A stretch of DNA of 64,000 nt from Microthrixaceae bacterium. GTDB lineage: Bacteria; Actinomycetota; Acidimicrobiia; Acidimicrobiales; Microtrichaceae. A program made the translations under genes and the position numbers. The stretch is taken from assembly GCA_020637215.1 (NCBI GenBank), contig JACJWI010000003.1:248001-312000 (forward strand), given 5' to 3'. Below are positions 36,133 through 50,585 of the stretch, piece after piece. Below the pieces are notes generated by a model, which saw only the letters and a program-made list of their open reading frames with translations, was not told the DNA's origin and made no database searches. Every line of letters starts with the position of its first letter. The stretch's first letter is position 1.

Positions 36133-37460
36133 AGCCGACCGGTCGACTTGGCCAGCAGGTACGCGTCGGTCACCTCGACGCCGAGGCGGCCCGGTGCCGC
36201 GTCGACCACGGTCGCTCCCAGGGCCCGCAACCGGGCCGTGGTCCGCCGCCGGTCCTCGAGCGCCTGCAACGCGGCGACCTGGCGGAACGCCTCCTCGGCG
36301 TCGGTCGGCCGACGGTGCGCCCAGCGCAGCACCTGCGGGTCCTGGACCGCGGCGACCACCACTAGGTGGGTGCGGGTGATCAGCGGCAGCGCCGGGAGCA
36401 CCGAGTCGGCCACGGCCTGCTCGTTCAGGTCGGTGAGCACCACCAGCATCGCCCGACGCCGGTACCGGGCGACGACCTCGGCGAAGGCGCCGGTGTAATC
36501 CGACTCGGCCAGCTCCGGCTCGAGCCGGTACAACGCCTCGGACACCCGGCTCAGCTGATCGGAGTGCCGTGCGGGTGGGACCACCGCGCGCACCCGACGG
36601 TCGAAGGCGACCAGACCGCAGCGGTCGCCCAGCCGGGTGGACACCGCGGTCAGCATCAGCGCAGCGTCCATGGCGTGTTCGACCCGGGGCACGTCCGCCA
36701 CCCGGCCCGCCATGATCCGACCGTTGTCGAGCACCACCACGACGCTCTGGTTGCGCTCCGCCCGGTAGGTGCGCACGATCGGCTTGCCCGCCCGGGCCGT
36801 CGCGGTCCAGTCGATGCGACGGAACTCGTCATCGGGGCCGTACTCGCGGAGCTGCTCGAACTCGGTCCCCCCGCCCAGCCCGCGAGCTGATCGCAGTCCC
36901 ACCTCCAGGATGCGGGCCCGCCGGATCCGGATCTCGGCCTCCTCCCGCGACGGGAAGGCCGGATGGACCCGCAGGACGGTCGCCAGGGGCACCGACCGCT
37001 GCCGGGCCCCCAGGCCGAGTCGGCCGTCGATGCGGATCGTGAGCCGGTCGAGCTCGAAGCGGCCGCGACGCGTCGGGCGGATGCGGGTGGCGACGCGGGC
37101 GACGTCGCCGGCGGGGATCGACACGTCGAAGCGTCGGGCTCCGGCGCCGAGCGACGGGGCCAGCTCGTCGGCGACGGTCACCTTCAGCCGACGCCGGGCC
37201 TCGGAGCGCAGCACCCACGTCACCTGTCCCTCCCGGCCGACCTCGAGCACCGGGGGGTGGCGTCGTTCGAGGACGAGCTGGCCCGGGCGGGTCCCGATCC
37301 CGGCGTCGAGGAGCGCCAGCACGACGAGCACCCCGGTGACCGCCGCGACCGCGGCCCACACCGGGAGGTCCTCGGCGCGTCCGGTCAGCGGGAACGCCAG
37401 CAGGGCCGCGGCGACGGCCACGGCGAGGAGGGCCAGCCGACGGGTGGGCAGCAGGTTCAT
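36129..37460 (-). CDS. DUF58-domain protein (VWA-like) of the MoxR cluster
   Basis: 443 aa. Two N-terminal membrane helices (residues about 8-55), then a beta-rich region and the DUF58 core GLGGGTEFEQLREYGPDDEF with RRIDWTATARAGKPIVR, followed by a VWA-like fold (VVVVLDNGRIMAGRV). MoxR ATPases and DUF58 proteins are thought to assemble or activate membrane complexes. It lies 22 bases after moxR. Stop TAG shares the sequence CTAG with the opposing gene's stop. Confidence 0.92.
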   Translation of the reverse strand: MNLLPTRRLALLAVAVAAALLAFPLTGRAEDLPVWAAVAAVTGVLVVLALLDAGIGTRPGQLVLERRHPPVLEVGREGQVTWVLRSEARRRLKVTVADELAPSLGAGARRFDVSIPAGDVARVATRIRPTRRGRFELDRLTIRIDGRLGLGARQRSVPLATVLRVHPAFPSREEAEIRIRRARILEVGLRSARGLGGGTEFEQLREYGPDDEFRRIDWTATARAGKPIVRTYRAERNQSVVVVLDNGRIMAGRVADVPRVEHAMDAALMLTAVSTRLGDRCGLVAFDRRVRAVVPPARHSDQLSRVSEALYRLEPELAESDYTGAFAEVVARYRRRAMLVVLTDLNEQAVADSVLPALPLITRTHLVVVAAVQDPQVLRWAHRRPTDAEEAFRQVAALQALEDRRRTTARLRALGATVVDAAPGRLGVEVTDAYLLAKSTGRL

Positions 37461-37482
37461 GCGGGAGCGGCGGCGCGTTCGC

Positions 37483-38494
<1,012 letters not shown>

Positions 38495-38511
<17 letters not shown>

Positions 38512-39760
38512 GGTTCTCGAGGACCTCCTGACGGATGTCGGACAACGACGACGCCAGACGCACCAGCGCCTCGGCGGAAGGGACGGGGCCGTCACCGAGT
38601 ACCGCGGCGACGGCGTCGACGTCTCGGCCGGACCGGGTCGACACGACCCGGACGACGGTCTCGGGCGGCGCATCGGGCGGGACGCCCAGCCCACGCGCCA
38701 GGTCCCGTCGGGCATCGGAGCGCAGCACGTCCGCGGCGCGCTGCGCGCTGCCCTTGCGACGCATCAGGTCGCCGACGGCGACGACCAGCTCGGACCCGGC
38801 GATCTCGACCGGCATCCTCTCGACCACCACCGGTCCGAGCCGCCGGGAGCGCCACCACGCGTAGAGGAGGAACGCGGCCACCAGCTGCACCAGCGCCAGC
38901 TTCACCCCGGTGGGCAGGAGCTCGATCGGGTTGCGGGTGCCGTCGGGAGAGACACCCGCGGTCGGCACCGCGTCGACGAAGGTGACCGACGTGCCCTCGG
39001 TCGCTCCGGCCCCGGTCGGCCCGAGCAGCCGCAGCGCGACGGCCGCGTTGTCGAGGGGTTCGCCGCCGTCCTCCTTGTCGGGCTGCAGCCGGGCGTTCGC
39101 CCACAGGTACGGCGAGCTCAGGGTGATGAGCGTCCCGGCCCCGTGGTCCTCCTCCAGAACGTGGGTGCCGCGGACGTCGCCGTAACAGCCCCGTGCCTCC
39201 GCGCCGGCGTCCCCGGCGGTGACGGGTGTCCCGAACGCGGTGTCGATCGGCCCGAGCCCGTCGAGGCGGCCGATGTCGCAGGCCCCCTGGCGGGTCGGCT
39301 CGGCCGGGGTGTCGGCGAGCACCCGGGCCGGGACCGCGGGCACCCCGCCACCGACGCCCGGGTCGGGTTCATCGGGGTCGGACCCACCGGGGTCGTCGGA
39401 CCCGGATCGTCGGGGGGCACCGAGCACCACGGTCGCGCCCGCCTCGGCCGACTCGAGGGCGGCCCGGTACTCGACCGCGGTGAGCAGGTCGGGGTCCGGC
39501 ACCACCATGACCGACCCGGCCGGCACCGGGTCCGTGCCGAGGAGAACCGGCGCGGTCGAGTCGACCTCCGCACCCCGATCGCGCAGCAGGAGAGCCAGGG
39601 CGCGGTAGCCGTCCGGCGCCGACGACGCGGGATCGAACGCCACGACGACCTCCTGGCGGGAGGTGACGACAACGAGAGCGACCACGACCACGGCCAGGAC
39701 CGCACCCCCGATCCAGGTGATCGCTCCGCCGCTGCGCCCCGCGGCCGCCGACGCCGTCAC
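38495..39760 (-). CDS. DUF4350-domain membrane protein
   Basis: 421 aa from GTG 39760 (GTGA overlap with the previous stop; GGAGGGAGC just before). An N-terminal membrane helix (AITWIGGAVLAVVVVALVVV) precedes a periplasmic-facing domain (PDGYRALALLLRDRGAEVDS) that is typical of DUF4350, which has a class I glutamine-amidotransferase-like fold. A second helix near residue 285 (LVQLVAAFLLYAWWRSRRLG) and a cytoplasmic tail follow. Usually found beside MoxR and DUF4129 genes; function unknown. Confidence 0.9.
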
Positions 39761-40524
39761 GCTCCCTCCCTGTCAGAGCCGACCGGTGCGGCGAGGACCC
39801 GCCCGGCGGCCGTTCGGAAGCGGGCGTTGCCCTCCGCGTCGGTCGGGACGTCCGCGTACCAGGCCAACTCGAACAGGAGGCAGCAGGTGTCGAACTCGTC
39901 GACCGCGTCCGGGGTGGTGGCGGCCAGGTCGCCGCGCAGCTCGCCGGTCGTGCGGCCGGGTACGTCGGGGAGCTGGCGCCGGTCGACCAGGACCCGGACC
40001 AGGTGCCGGTAGCGGGCCCGCAGCGCCTCCTTCCAGCGACCCTGGGACTCGAGGCGCTCGGCATCGGAGCGCCACTCGTCGGCCCGGCGACGGTGTTCGA
40101 CCTCGGTCGGGCTGAGGGGGTCCTCGTCCTCGCCGCGCTCGCGACGGCTGCGGTTGGCGATGACCCAGACCGCCACCACGACCAGCGCCGCGACCGCGGC
40201 GATCATGATCAGCCAACCGAAGAGCGTGCCGATGCCGCCGCCGAAGGACCCCCCGGCCGCGGTCTCGGCGGGCGCGAACAGCTTGGAGAGCTGTTCGCCG
40301 ATCCACTCGGAGATCCGTTCGAGCACGGACGGCGAGTAGTCGAACTCGGGCCGCGCCATGACGTCGCGCACCGCGGCGCGAGCCTGCTCGGAAGAGACCG
40401 GGACGTCGGGGTCCGAGCCCTGGGCACCGGCGGCCGTCGACACCGCGGCCGCCACGACGATCGTGGCGAGAGCGGCGACGAGGATCCTGATCGACGCCGG
40501 GACCCGCTCACGCGACCAGCGCAC
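39757..40524 (-). CDS. DUF4129-domain protein of the MoxR cluster
   Basis: 255 aa from GTG 40524. Signal-like hydrophobic N-terminus (IRILVAALATIVVAAAVS), an extracytoplasmic helix pair, one membrane segment (LFGWLIMIAAVAALVVVAVW) and the DUF4129 cytoplasmic domain (WKEALRARYRHLVRVLVDRR, PGRTTGELRGDL). Overlaps its upstream neighbour by 17 bases and its downstream neighbour by 4, so tightly coupled in the operon. Confidence 0.88.
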   Translation of the reverse strand: MRWSRERVPASIRILVAALATIVVAAAVSTAAGAQGSDPDVPVSSEQARAAVRDVMARPEFDYSPSVLERISEWIGEQLSKLFAPAETAAGGSFGGGIGTLFGWLIMIAAVAALVVVAVWVIANRSRRERGEDEDPLSPTEVEHRRRADEWRSDAERLESQGRWKEALRARYRHLVRVLVDRRQLPDVPGRTTGELRGDLAATTPDAVDEFDTCCLLFELAWYADVPTDAEGNARFRTAAGRVLAAPVGSDREGA

Positions 40525-41521
40525 GGGCCTCCTGTCGACGCAGCAGGTCGAAGCCCTCGGCCCGACAGCGCAGATCGATGTACGCCCGTGCCGCGATGCA
40601 GGCGATCAACGGCAACGTGATCAGACGCGTGAGCGACCCGGCCTGCTCGACGACCAGCATCCAGCCCTCGGGCAGGCCGAGCATCGAGATCAGCGCCGCG
40701 GGACCCAGGGCGAGCGCCACCCGGACCACCGACGCGATCACGAACCCGCCCACGCAGATGACCAGTGCGTTGCCGTACGCGCTGCGGGTCAGACGGAGGC
40801 TGCGGCCGAGCGTCGCCCACGGTCCGCTCCGCTCCACCGCCGCGATCGGGGCGGCGATGAACAGCAGGGCGTCGACCAGGAAGAAGCCGACCCCGCCGGC
40901 GCACGCGGCCGCGAACCGGGCGGTCCCGGCGACCAGCACCACGACCGGCACCACCCAGGCCCGACGCGCAACGGCTCCGACGACGGTCCCGAAGGTCTCG
41001 TCACGTCCATCGAGCCACCCGGCGACGAGGACACCGACCGCCATCCCGAGCAGGAACAGCCCGATCGCCCGGAGGGCCAGCACGGTGAGCGTCGACCAGA
41101 ACGGCAGCGAGGATCCGGTGTCGAGGAGTTGGAGCTGCGGCAGGTCCTCGGCGGTGGACGGGGTCCCGAACCGCAGCGCCATCACCAGGTCGAGCGCCTG
41201 GGCGGGGACGACCACGACCGCGGTCAGGGCCAGCAGTCGACCGAAGCGGAACCGCAGCAGGGCGAACGCCGAGTCGAGCACGGCGCCCGGACCGATCACG
41301 CCCAGCTGGCGCAACGGGTTGCCGTCGAGCGCCGAGGCCGGGTCATCGGCCGCGTCGCGAGGTCCGCCGCGCCGCGGGCGCTCGGCCCGGGCGTCGCCGC
41401 GGGCGACCGCCACGCCGGCCGACGGTCCCAGCGCCGTCGGCGACGACCCCGCAACGCTCGGGGGTGTCGAGGGGCGGTCCGGTGCCACCCACTGCGCTCC
41501 CGCTCCGGTCCCCTCCGACAT
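40508..41521 (-). CDS. Multi-pass membrane protein heading the MoxR operon
   Basis: 337 aa from ATG 41521. A hydrophilic N-terminus (about 75 residues, Pro/Ala/Arg-rich) precedes NPLRQLGVIGPGAVLDSAFALL and about six membrane helices. LGRSLRLTRSAYGNALVICV near the C-terminal third resembles the glycerophosphodiesterase-type membrane domains seen in other actinobacteria, a weak likeness only. First gene of the operon that continues DUF4129-DUF4350-moxR-DUF58. A longer frame upstream is a shadow of the methyltransferase gene. Confidence 0.82.
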   Translation of the reverse strand: MSEGTGAGAQWVAPDRPSTPPSVAGSSPTALGPSAGVAVARGDARAERPRRGGPRDAADDPASALDGNPLRQLGVIGPGAVLDSAFALLRFRFGRLLALTAVVVVPAQALDLVMALRFGTPSTAEDLPQLQLLDTGSSLPFWSTLTVLALRAIGLFLLGMAVGVLVAGWLDGRDETFGTVVGAVARRAWVVPVVVLVAGTARFAAACAGGVGFFLVDALLFIAAPIAAVERSGPWATLGRSLRLTRSAYGNALVICVGGFVIASVVRVALALGPAALISMLGLPEGWMLVVEQAGSLTRLITLPLIACIAARAYIDLRCRAEGFDLLRRQEARALVA

Positions 41522-41590
41522 CGGGCCATTCTTGCCGACCCGGACCGTCGCACCGACCCGGACCGGTGCCGGGCTTGGCAGACTCACCCC

Positions 41591-42364
41591 GTGGACCCGG
41601 CCGCCGACGACCGCTTCGATCCCGCCACCTACGGGCGGAGCTTCGCGGACGTGTACGACGCCTGGTACCCCGCGGACGAGGTCACCGGGGCGACCGTCGC
41701 CCACGTCGCCGCGCTGGCCGGACCGGGAGGTTCGGTGCTCGAGCTCGGGGTCGGCACCGGTCGCCTGGCGCTGCCGCTGGCCGAGCGCGGCCTGTCGGTG
41801 ACCGGTCTGGACGCGTCTCCCGACATGTTGGATCGCCTCGCCGCCAAGGATCCCGACGGTCGAGTGCGGGCGGTCCCGGGTGACGTCGCGCGACCCGACG
41901 GAAACGGTGCGGTCGGGTGTCCGCCATGGCCCGACGGTCCGTTCGACGTGGTGCTCGCGGCCGGGAACCTGCTGTGCAACGTCGTCGACCCCGACGCCCA
42001 GGCCGCGGCGGTGGCGGGCGCGGCGGCCCGACTGCGTCCCGGAGGGCACCTGGTCGTCGAGGCGTTCGTCCCCGCCCCGCTCGCCGCCGGTCCCCGGCTC
42101 AGCGCCCGCGAGGTCCGCTCCGATGCCGTGGTGCTCATCGCCACCGACGCCGATCCCGACACCGGTGTGGTGCTCGGGAACCACGTCGAGTTGCGCGACG
42201 GGGAACCGGTCCGCCTGCGGCCGTGGCGGATCCGTGTCGTCGCCCCGGCCGAGATCGACTCGTGGGCAGTCGCCGCGGGCCTGGAGCTGGTGCAGCGGCG
42301 CGACCACTGGGGTGCCGACGGCCCGGCGTCGGACGGGACGGTGTCGCTCTACCGTCGCCCCTGA
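41591..42364 (+). CDS. SAM-dependent class I methyltransferase
   Basis: 257 aa from GTG 41591. Motif I is VLELGVGTGRLALPLAERG, with the acidic residue in GLDASPDML and motif post-I VPGDVA. The YDAWYP-like opening is common in actinobacterial methyltransferases of unknown substrate. A CAGACT hexamer lies 6 nt upstream. Divergent from the MoxR operon; stop codon lies inside the terminator shared with the rhomboid gene. Confidence 0.9.
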   Translation: MDPAADDRFDPATYGRSFADVYDAWYPADEVTGATVAHVAALAGPGGSVLELGVGTGRLALPLAERGLSVTGLDASPDMLDRLAAKDPDGRVRAVPGDVARPDGNGAVGCPPWPDGPFDVVLAAGNLLCNVVDPDAQAAAVAGAAARLRPGGHLVVEAFVPAPLAAGPRLSAREVRSDAVVLIATDADPDTGVVLGNHVELRDGEPVRLRPWRIRVVAPAEIDSWAVAAGLELVQRRDHWGADGPASDGTVSLYRRP

Positions 42365-42381
42365 GCCCGACCCGGGCTCAG
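42361..42381. terminator. Bidirectional terminator containing both stop codons
   Basis: CTGAGCCCG-ACC-CGGGCTCAG: a 9-bp perfect stem with a 3-nt loop. The left arm holds the methyltransferase TGA (42362-42364), the right arm the rhomboid TGA (42378-42380 on the minus strand). Confidence 0.7.
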
Positions 42382-43256
42382 TACCACCCGCCCACGGCCA
42401 GGACTCCGGCCGCGACCACGGCCAGCGCGCCCAGGCCGAGGGCGGTCAGTGCCAGGAAGGCGTGGCGGATGCCGACGGTGGTCTCGGGCGTCTGCCGCGG
42501 CACGACGATCAGCCCGGCCGCCGCTCCGGCGAGCAACCCGCCGACGTGACCGCCGACGGAGATGCCGGGGATGGCGAAGGTGAGGACCAGGTTGATCAGC
42601 ACCAGTCCGCCCAGCCCGGTGTGCCAGGGGTTCTGACGGGCCCTCAGCTGCAGGACCACCAGGGCACCCATCAGTCCGAACACGGCACCGGAGGCGCCGA
42701 GGGTCGGGTCGTTGGGCGACATCAGCATCACGCCCAGCGCCCCGCCGAGCAGCGACACGGCGTACAGGAGGCCGAAGCTCAGGTGGCCGAGCACCGGTTC
42801 GAGCTCCTTGGCCAGCAGCCACAGCAGCACCATGTTCATGAGCAGGTGTAGCGGCGTGGCGTGCATGAAGCCGCCGGTGACCAGGCGCCACCACTCTCCC
42901 GCCGCGACCGCCGGGCCGAAGGTGACCAGGTGCTCGTAGACTGCCCCGCGGGCGCTGGTCGACCCTCCGACCACCACCGTCAGGGCATAGAGGGCGACGT
43001 TGAGGGCGACGAGCACCTTTCCGACGACCACATCGGCCCCGCCGCCGCCGAACGCGGCGCGACCCGACACCACCTTCTGCGGACGGGCGTGGGTGCACTC
43101 CGGGCACTGGTAGCCGACCGATGCCGGGACCATGCACTGCACGCAGATCGGCCGACCGCAACGCTGGCAGCCCACCCCACCGGCTCGGTCCGGGTGGCGG
43201 TAGCAGACGGTCAGCCGGGGCGGCTCCGCCGTCGGCGGTCCGGGCGCGTCGGTCAC
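42378..43256 (-). CDS. Rhomboid intramembrane serine protease with N-terminal zinc finger
   Basis: 292 aa from GTG 43256 with TAGGTT exactly 6 nt upstream. Residues 15-55 carry a B-box-like zinc finger (CYRHPDRAGGVGCQRCGRPI, CVQC, CPEC). The rhomboid domain of six to seven helices follows: HLLMNMVLLW, the catalytic Ser in LGASGAVFGLMG and His in VGGHVGGLLAG. This zinc-finger-plus-rhomboid form is common in actinobacteria; substrates unknown. Confidence 0.93.
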   Translation of the reverse strand: MTDAPGPPTAEPPRLTVCYRHPDRAGGVGCQRCGRPICVQCMVPASVGYQCPECTHARPQKVVSGRAAFGGGGADVVVGKVLVALNVALYALTVVVGGSTSARGAVYEHLVTFGPAVAAGEWWRLVTGGFMHATPLHLLMNMVLLWLLAKELEPVLGHLSFGLLYAVSLLGGALGVMLMSPNDPTLGASGAVFGLMGALVVLQLRARQNPWHTGLGGLVLINLVLTFAIPGISVGGHVGGLLAGAAAGLIVVPRQTPETTVGIRHAFLALTALGLGALAVVAAGVLAVGGWY

Positions 43257-43262
43257 GAGGTC

Positions 43263-43268
43263 AACCTA
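43263..43268 (-). promoter_or_regulatory. Leaderless -10 of the rhomboid gene
   Basis: TAGGTT on the minus strand, then 6 nt (GACCTC), then GTG 43256. Confidence 0.55.
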
Positions 43269-43319
43269 TCGGCCGGATTCTGAGGTCGGGAAAGCGACAA
43301 GGTGTGTCGCTGAGCACCC

Positions 43320-45305
43320 CTATATCGACAGGGCGACGACGGCGAGTGGGGGCAGGGTCAGGCGCAGCGAGAACGGCTGGCCCTGCCAGGGCGTGTCGAC
43401 ATCGGCGGCGAGCACCGCTCCGCCGTCGGGGACCAGCTCGTGGCCGCTGCCGCCGTAGCGCCGGGCGTCGGTGTCGAGCAGCACCCGCCAGTCGCCCTCG
43501 AACGGCACGCCCAACCGGTACCCCGGTCGCGGAACCGGGGTCAGGTTGGCCACCACCACGACGACCTCGGCCGGGGCGGGCTGTCCTGCTGCGGGGTCGC
43601 GGCTCGGGTGGCCGTCGGGGATCCGTCGCCCGAACGCGAACACCGAGTGGTCGCGGTCGTCCGCGTCGAGCCACCAGAAGTTGCCGTCGAGGTCGTCGTC
43701 GCCGGCCCACAGCGCCGGGGTGTCCGCCTGGAGCCGGTTGAGGTCGCCGACCAGGGTGCGCACGCCCAGGTGCGCCGGGTGCTGCAGCAGCCACCAGTCG
43801 AGCTCACGGTCGTGGGACCACTCCTGCTCCTGGGCCAGCTCACCGCCCATGAACAGCAGCTGGCGCCCCGGGTGCACCCACTGCCAGGCGAGCAGGGCCC
43901 GCAGGTTGGCGAACCGCTGCCACTCGTCGCCGGGCATCTTGGCGAGCAGCGACCCCTTGCCGTGGACGACCTCGTCGTGGCTGAGCGGCAGGATCCACCG
44001 CTCGTGACCGGCGTACACCATCGGGAAGGTGAGCTCGTGGTGGTGATGGGAGCGGTGGACCGGGTCGTGGCGGAAGTAGCCGGTCGAGTCGTGCATCCAC
44101 CCCAGGTTCCACTTGCGGTCGAAACCCAGGCCGTCCCACGCGGTCGGGGCGGTCACCCCCGGCCACGACGTGGACTCCTCGGCCACGACCAGCGCTCCGG
44201 GGTGCTCGTCGTGGACCACGTCGGTCAGCTCGCGCACGAACGCCAGAGCATCGAGGTCCTCGCGGCCGCCGTGCTCGTTGGGCAACCACTCGCCGGCTCG
44301 CCGCGAGTAGTCGAGGTAGAGCATCGAAGCCACCGCGTCGACCCGCAGACCGTCGACGCGGAACTCCTCCAACCAGTAGAGGGCGTTGGCCACCAGGAAG
44401 TTCCGGACCTCGAGCCGGCCGTGGTTGAACACCAGCGTCCCCCAGTCGGGGTGCTCACCCCGTCGGGGGTCCGCGTGCTCGTACAGCGCGGTGCCGTCGA
44501 AGCGGGCCAGGGCGAACTCGTCGCGGGGGAAGTGCGCCGGCACCCAGTCGACGATCACGCCCAGGCCCCGGTCGTGGCACGTGTCGATCAGGTGGCGGAG
44601 GTCGTCGGGACTCCCCAGACGGGCGTCGGGGGCGTAGTAGCCGCTGACCTGGTAGCCCCAGGAGCCACCGAACGGGTGAGTGGCCACCGGCAGCAGTTCG
44701 ACGTGGGTGAAGCCCAGCTCGACCGCCCAGTCCGCCAGCGGTCCGGCCAGCTGACGTGCGGTGTGGGAGCTCCCGTCGGGGTGTCGACGCCACGACCCCA
44801 GGTGCACCTCGTAGACCGACAGGCGGCCGTCGTTGCGCTCGGCCCGGGCCCGACGCCACGAGTCCGCCGGTTCGCTCCACGGAGATGCCACACCCAACGA
44901 GCGGGCCACCGCTCCATCGGCGGCGATCACCGAGGCGTTGCGGGGCGGCACCTCGGCCTGGCGGGCCAGCGGATCGGCGCGCAGCGTCACCCGGCCGTCG
45001 GCCCCGGCCACCTCGAACTTGTAGGTGTGACCCACCCCGGCGCGGGGCTCGACACCCCACCAGATGCCGCTCGAGGCGATCGGCGCCAGGTCGAGGGCAT
45101 CGCCGTCGGCGTCGGACCAGTGCTCCCAGTCCCCGACCACCCGGACCCGATCGGCGTTGGGGGCCCACACCGCGAAGGTCGCGCCTCCACCGGGGAGGGC
45201 GTGGGCGCCGAGCAGCTCCCACAGCCGGCGGTGGCGGCCCTCGTTGAAAAGGTAGAGATCGACGTCGCCCGGCGGCGCCGGGTCCGGGCCGGGGGCGGCG
45301 TTCAC
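43320..45305 (-). CDS. glgB: 1,4-alpha-glucan branching enzyme
   Basis: Makes alpha-1,6 branches. 661 aa. An N-terminal CBM48 domain (GGATFAVWAPNADRVRVVGD) precedes a GH13 barrel: DWVPAHFP, nucleophile Asp in DGLRVDAVASMLYLDY, acid Glu in VVAEESTSWPGVTAP, and LPLSHDEVVHGKGSL. The all-beta C-terminal domain ends near 43320. Last gene of the glgE-treS-mak-glgB operon; its ATG lies in the maltokinase stop (4-nt overlap). It completes the pathway by branching GlgE product. Confidence 0.97.
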   Translation of the reverse strand: MNAAPGPDPAPPGDVDLYLFNEGRHRRLWELLGAHALPGGGATFAVWAPNADRVRVVGDWEHWSDADGDALDLAPIASSGIWWGVEPRAGVGHTYKFEVAGADGRVTLRADPLARQAEVPPRNASVIAADGAVARSLGVASPWSEPADSWRRARAERNDGRLSVYEVHLGSWRRHPDGSSHTARQLAGPLADWAVELGFTHVELLPVATHPFGGSWGYQVSGYYAPDARLGSPDDLRHLIDTCHDRGLGVIVDWVPAHFPRDEFALARFDGTALYEHADPRRGEHPDWGTLVFNHGRLEVRNFLVANALYWLEEFRVDGLRVDAVASMLYLDYSRRAGEWLPNEHGGREDLDALAFVRELTDVVHDEHPGALVVAEESTSWPGVTAPTAWDGLGFDRKWNLGWMHDSTGYFRHDPVHRSHHHHELTFPMVYAGHERWILPLSHDEVVHGKGSLLAKMPGDEWQRFANLRALLAWQWVHPGRQLLFMGGELAQEQEWSHDRELDWWLLQHPAHLGVRTLVGDLNRLQADTPALWAGDDDLDGNFWWLDADDRDHSVFAFGRRIPDGHPSRDPAAGQPAPAEVVVVVANLTPVPRPGYRLGVPFEGDWRVLLDTDARRYGGSGHELVPDGGAVLAADVDTPWQGQPFSLRLTLPPLAVVALSI

Positions 45306-46522
45306 GCGGGCTCGTCCGACTCGTCGGGCGGCGCGCCCGGCAGCTCGTCGTCGTAGTCGAGCAGCCGTTCGACGGCCCGGATCGGCAGGTCGACCAGATC
45401 GGGACGGTGGGCGAGCTCGTAGGCGACCTCGTAGACCGCCTTGTCCATCTCGAACACGCTGAGCAGCGCGTCCCGCGACGCCCGGGCCTGCGGCAGGAGC
45501 CGGTGCACGTCGTCGACGTCCGCGTAGCCCGACAGGAACGTGTTGACCGCCCGTTCCGCCCAGGCATCCGCGAGCAGCCGCAGCTCCCGGTCCGGCGACT
45601 CCATCTCCCGCAGCGCCATGCCCGCCGCGTAGTGGAACGACCGGGTCATGCCCGCCACGTCGCGCAACGGCGACGACGGACGGCGACGCTCATCGACCGG
45701 TCGGTCAGGTTCGCCCTCGAAGTCGAGCACCATCCAGCTCCGGGCCAGGCGCAGGACCTGCCCCAGGTGCAGGTCGCCGTGGATGCGGATGGCGCGGCCG
45801 AGGTCGTCCGCGGTGGAGAGCCGCTGGTACACCTCCTCGATCCGCTGGGTCTCGAGGTGACCCGACGCGACCCGGTGCAGCTGTGCGGTCATGTCGGCGG
45901 CCCAGGCCGCCCCGTCGGCGGGTTCGGAACCGAACGCCTCGGCCAGAGCCACGTGGAGGGCCGCGACGTCGCGTCCGAGCTGGTAGGCCTCCTTGGCGAA
46001 GTCCAGCTTGCAGTCCCGGGGCGGGCGACGGCGGTTGAACATCTCCCGCAGCGACGCCGTGGCCAACTCGACGCCGTCGCCGCGGCTGCGCTCGTAGCGG
46101 CGGGTGACCGCGAAGTCGGTGTTGCTGCGCCGCCACACCGCGACGGGCACCGGCACCGCGCCGAAGCCGATCCGGCCGAGCGCCTCGGTCACCTCGACAT
46201 CGGGGTTGGGGCCGGGCTGCACACGCCGGAACACCTTGAGGATGTAGCGCTCGTCGAACACCAGCGACGTGTTGGACTGCTCGCCGGCCTGGGCCCGGAC
46301 CGTCCGGACGTCGAGTCCGGGGGCCACGATCGAGCAGAACCGCAGGGCCAGCTCCTCGTCGGCCAGGGCGTCGAAGAGGTGCGCCTCGCCCCGGGGGGTC
46401 TCGAGCCGTCCGACGTGGGCGACGTCGGGGAGCTCGTCGGGGCACTCCGACGCGGCACCCAACGGGAGCTGGTACCACGTCGAGTCGCCCCGGCCGCCAT
46501 CGGCGCGCACCTCGGCGAGCAC
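45302..46522 (-). CDS. mak: Maltokinase (N-terminal extent uncertain)
   Basis: Phosphorylates maltose to maltose-1-phosphate with ATP. The first ordinary start in frame is GTG 46522 (406 aa). Features: VFDERYILKVFRRVQPG (ATP-binding lysine), IRIHGDLHLGQVLRL (catalytic loop) and WMVLDFEGEPDRPVDERR (metal-binding DFEG). Homology extends upstream of 46522: in the same frame, up to a TAG at 46679-46681, the codons read ELARLLPPFLAGQRWF, the conserved opening of maltokinases. No ATG, GTG or TTG lies in that stretch, so initiation may use ATC 46669 or another rare codon, or the gene carries an in-frame stop or sequence error. Confidence 0.85.
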   Translation of the reverse strand: MLAEVRADGGRGDSTWYQLPLGAASECPDELPDVAHVGRLETPRGEAHLFDALADEELALRFCSIVAPGLDVRTVRAQAGEQSNTSLVFDERYILKVFRRVQPGPNPDVEVTEALGRIGFGAVPVPVAVWRRSNTDFAVTRRYERSRGDGVELATASLREMFNRRRPPRDCKLDFAKEAYQLGRDVAALHVALAEAFGSEPADGAAWAADMTAQLHRVASGHLETQRIEEVYQRLSTADDLGRAIRIHGDLHLGQVLRLARSWMVLDFEGEPDRPVDERRRPSSPLRDVAGMTRSFHYAAGMALREMESPDRELRLLADAWAERAVNTFLSGYADVDDVHRLLPQARASRDALLSVFEMDKAVYEVAYELAHRPDLVDLPIRAVERLLDYDDELPGAPPDESDEPA

Positions 46523-46739
46523 CCACAGCAGGCTGGGCCAGCCGTCGACGAGTGTGTCGACCCGGCGGATGCGGACCCGGGGGTCGTCGACCGCGGCGAA
46601 CCACCGCTGACCGGCCAGGAACGGAGGCAGCAGGCGGGCGAGCTCGGCGGAGAATGAACCAGCGTCGATGTGTCGTTTCTACCCGCTCGAGCCGGGCCGG
46701 TTCGAACCCGCCACCGCCGGGAGGCCCCTCGTCACGGGG

Positions 46740-48428
<1,689 letters not shown>

Positions 48429-48497
48429 GGCGCGCTCCAGCGTACCGGCGCCCCCGCTTCCCACCGCTCCCCCGCGCTCCCCGTTCTGTTCGTTGTT

Positions 48498-50585
<2,088 letters not shown>

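Noticed and set aside
40358..42364. A long plus-strand frame running through the MoxR-operon head into the methyltransferase
   Set aside because: Only the last 257 codons resemble a protein family; the first part is antisense to the coding frame of the membrane protein at 40508-41521.
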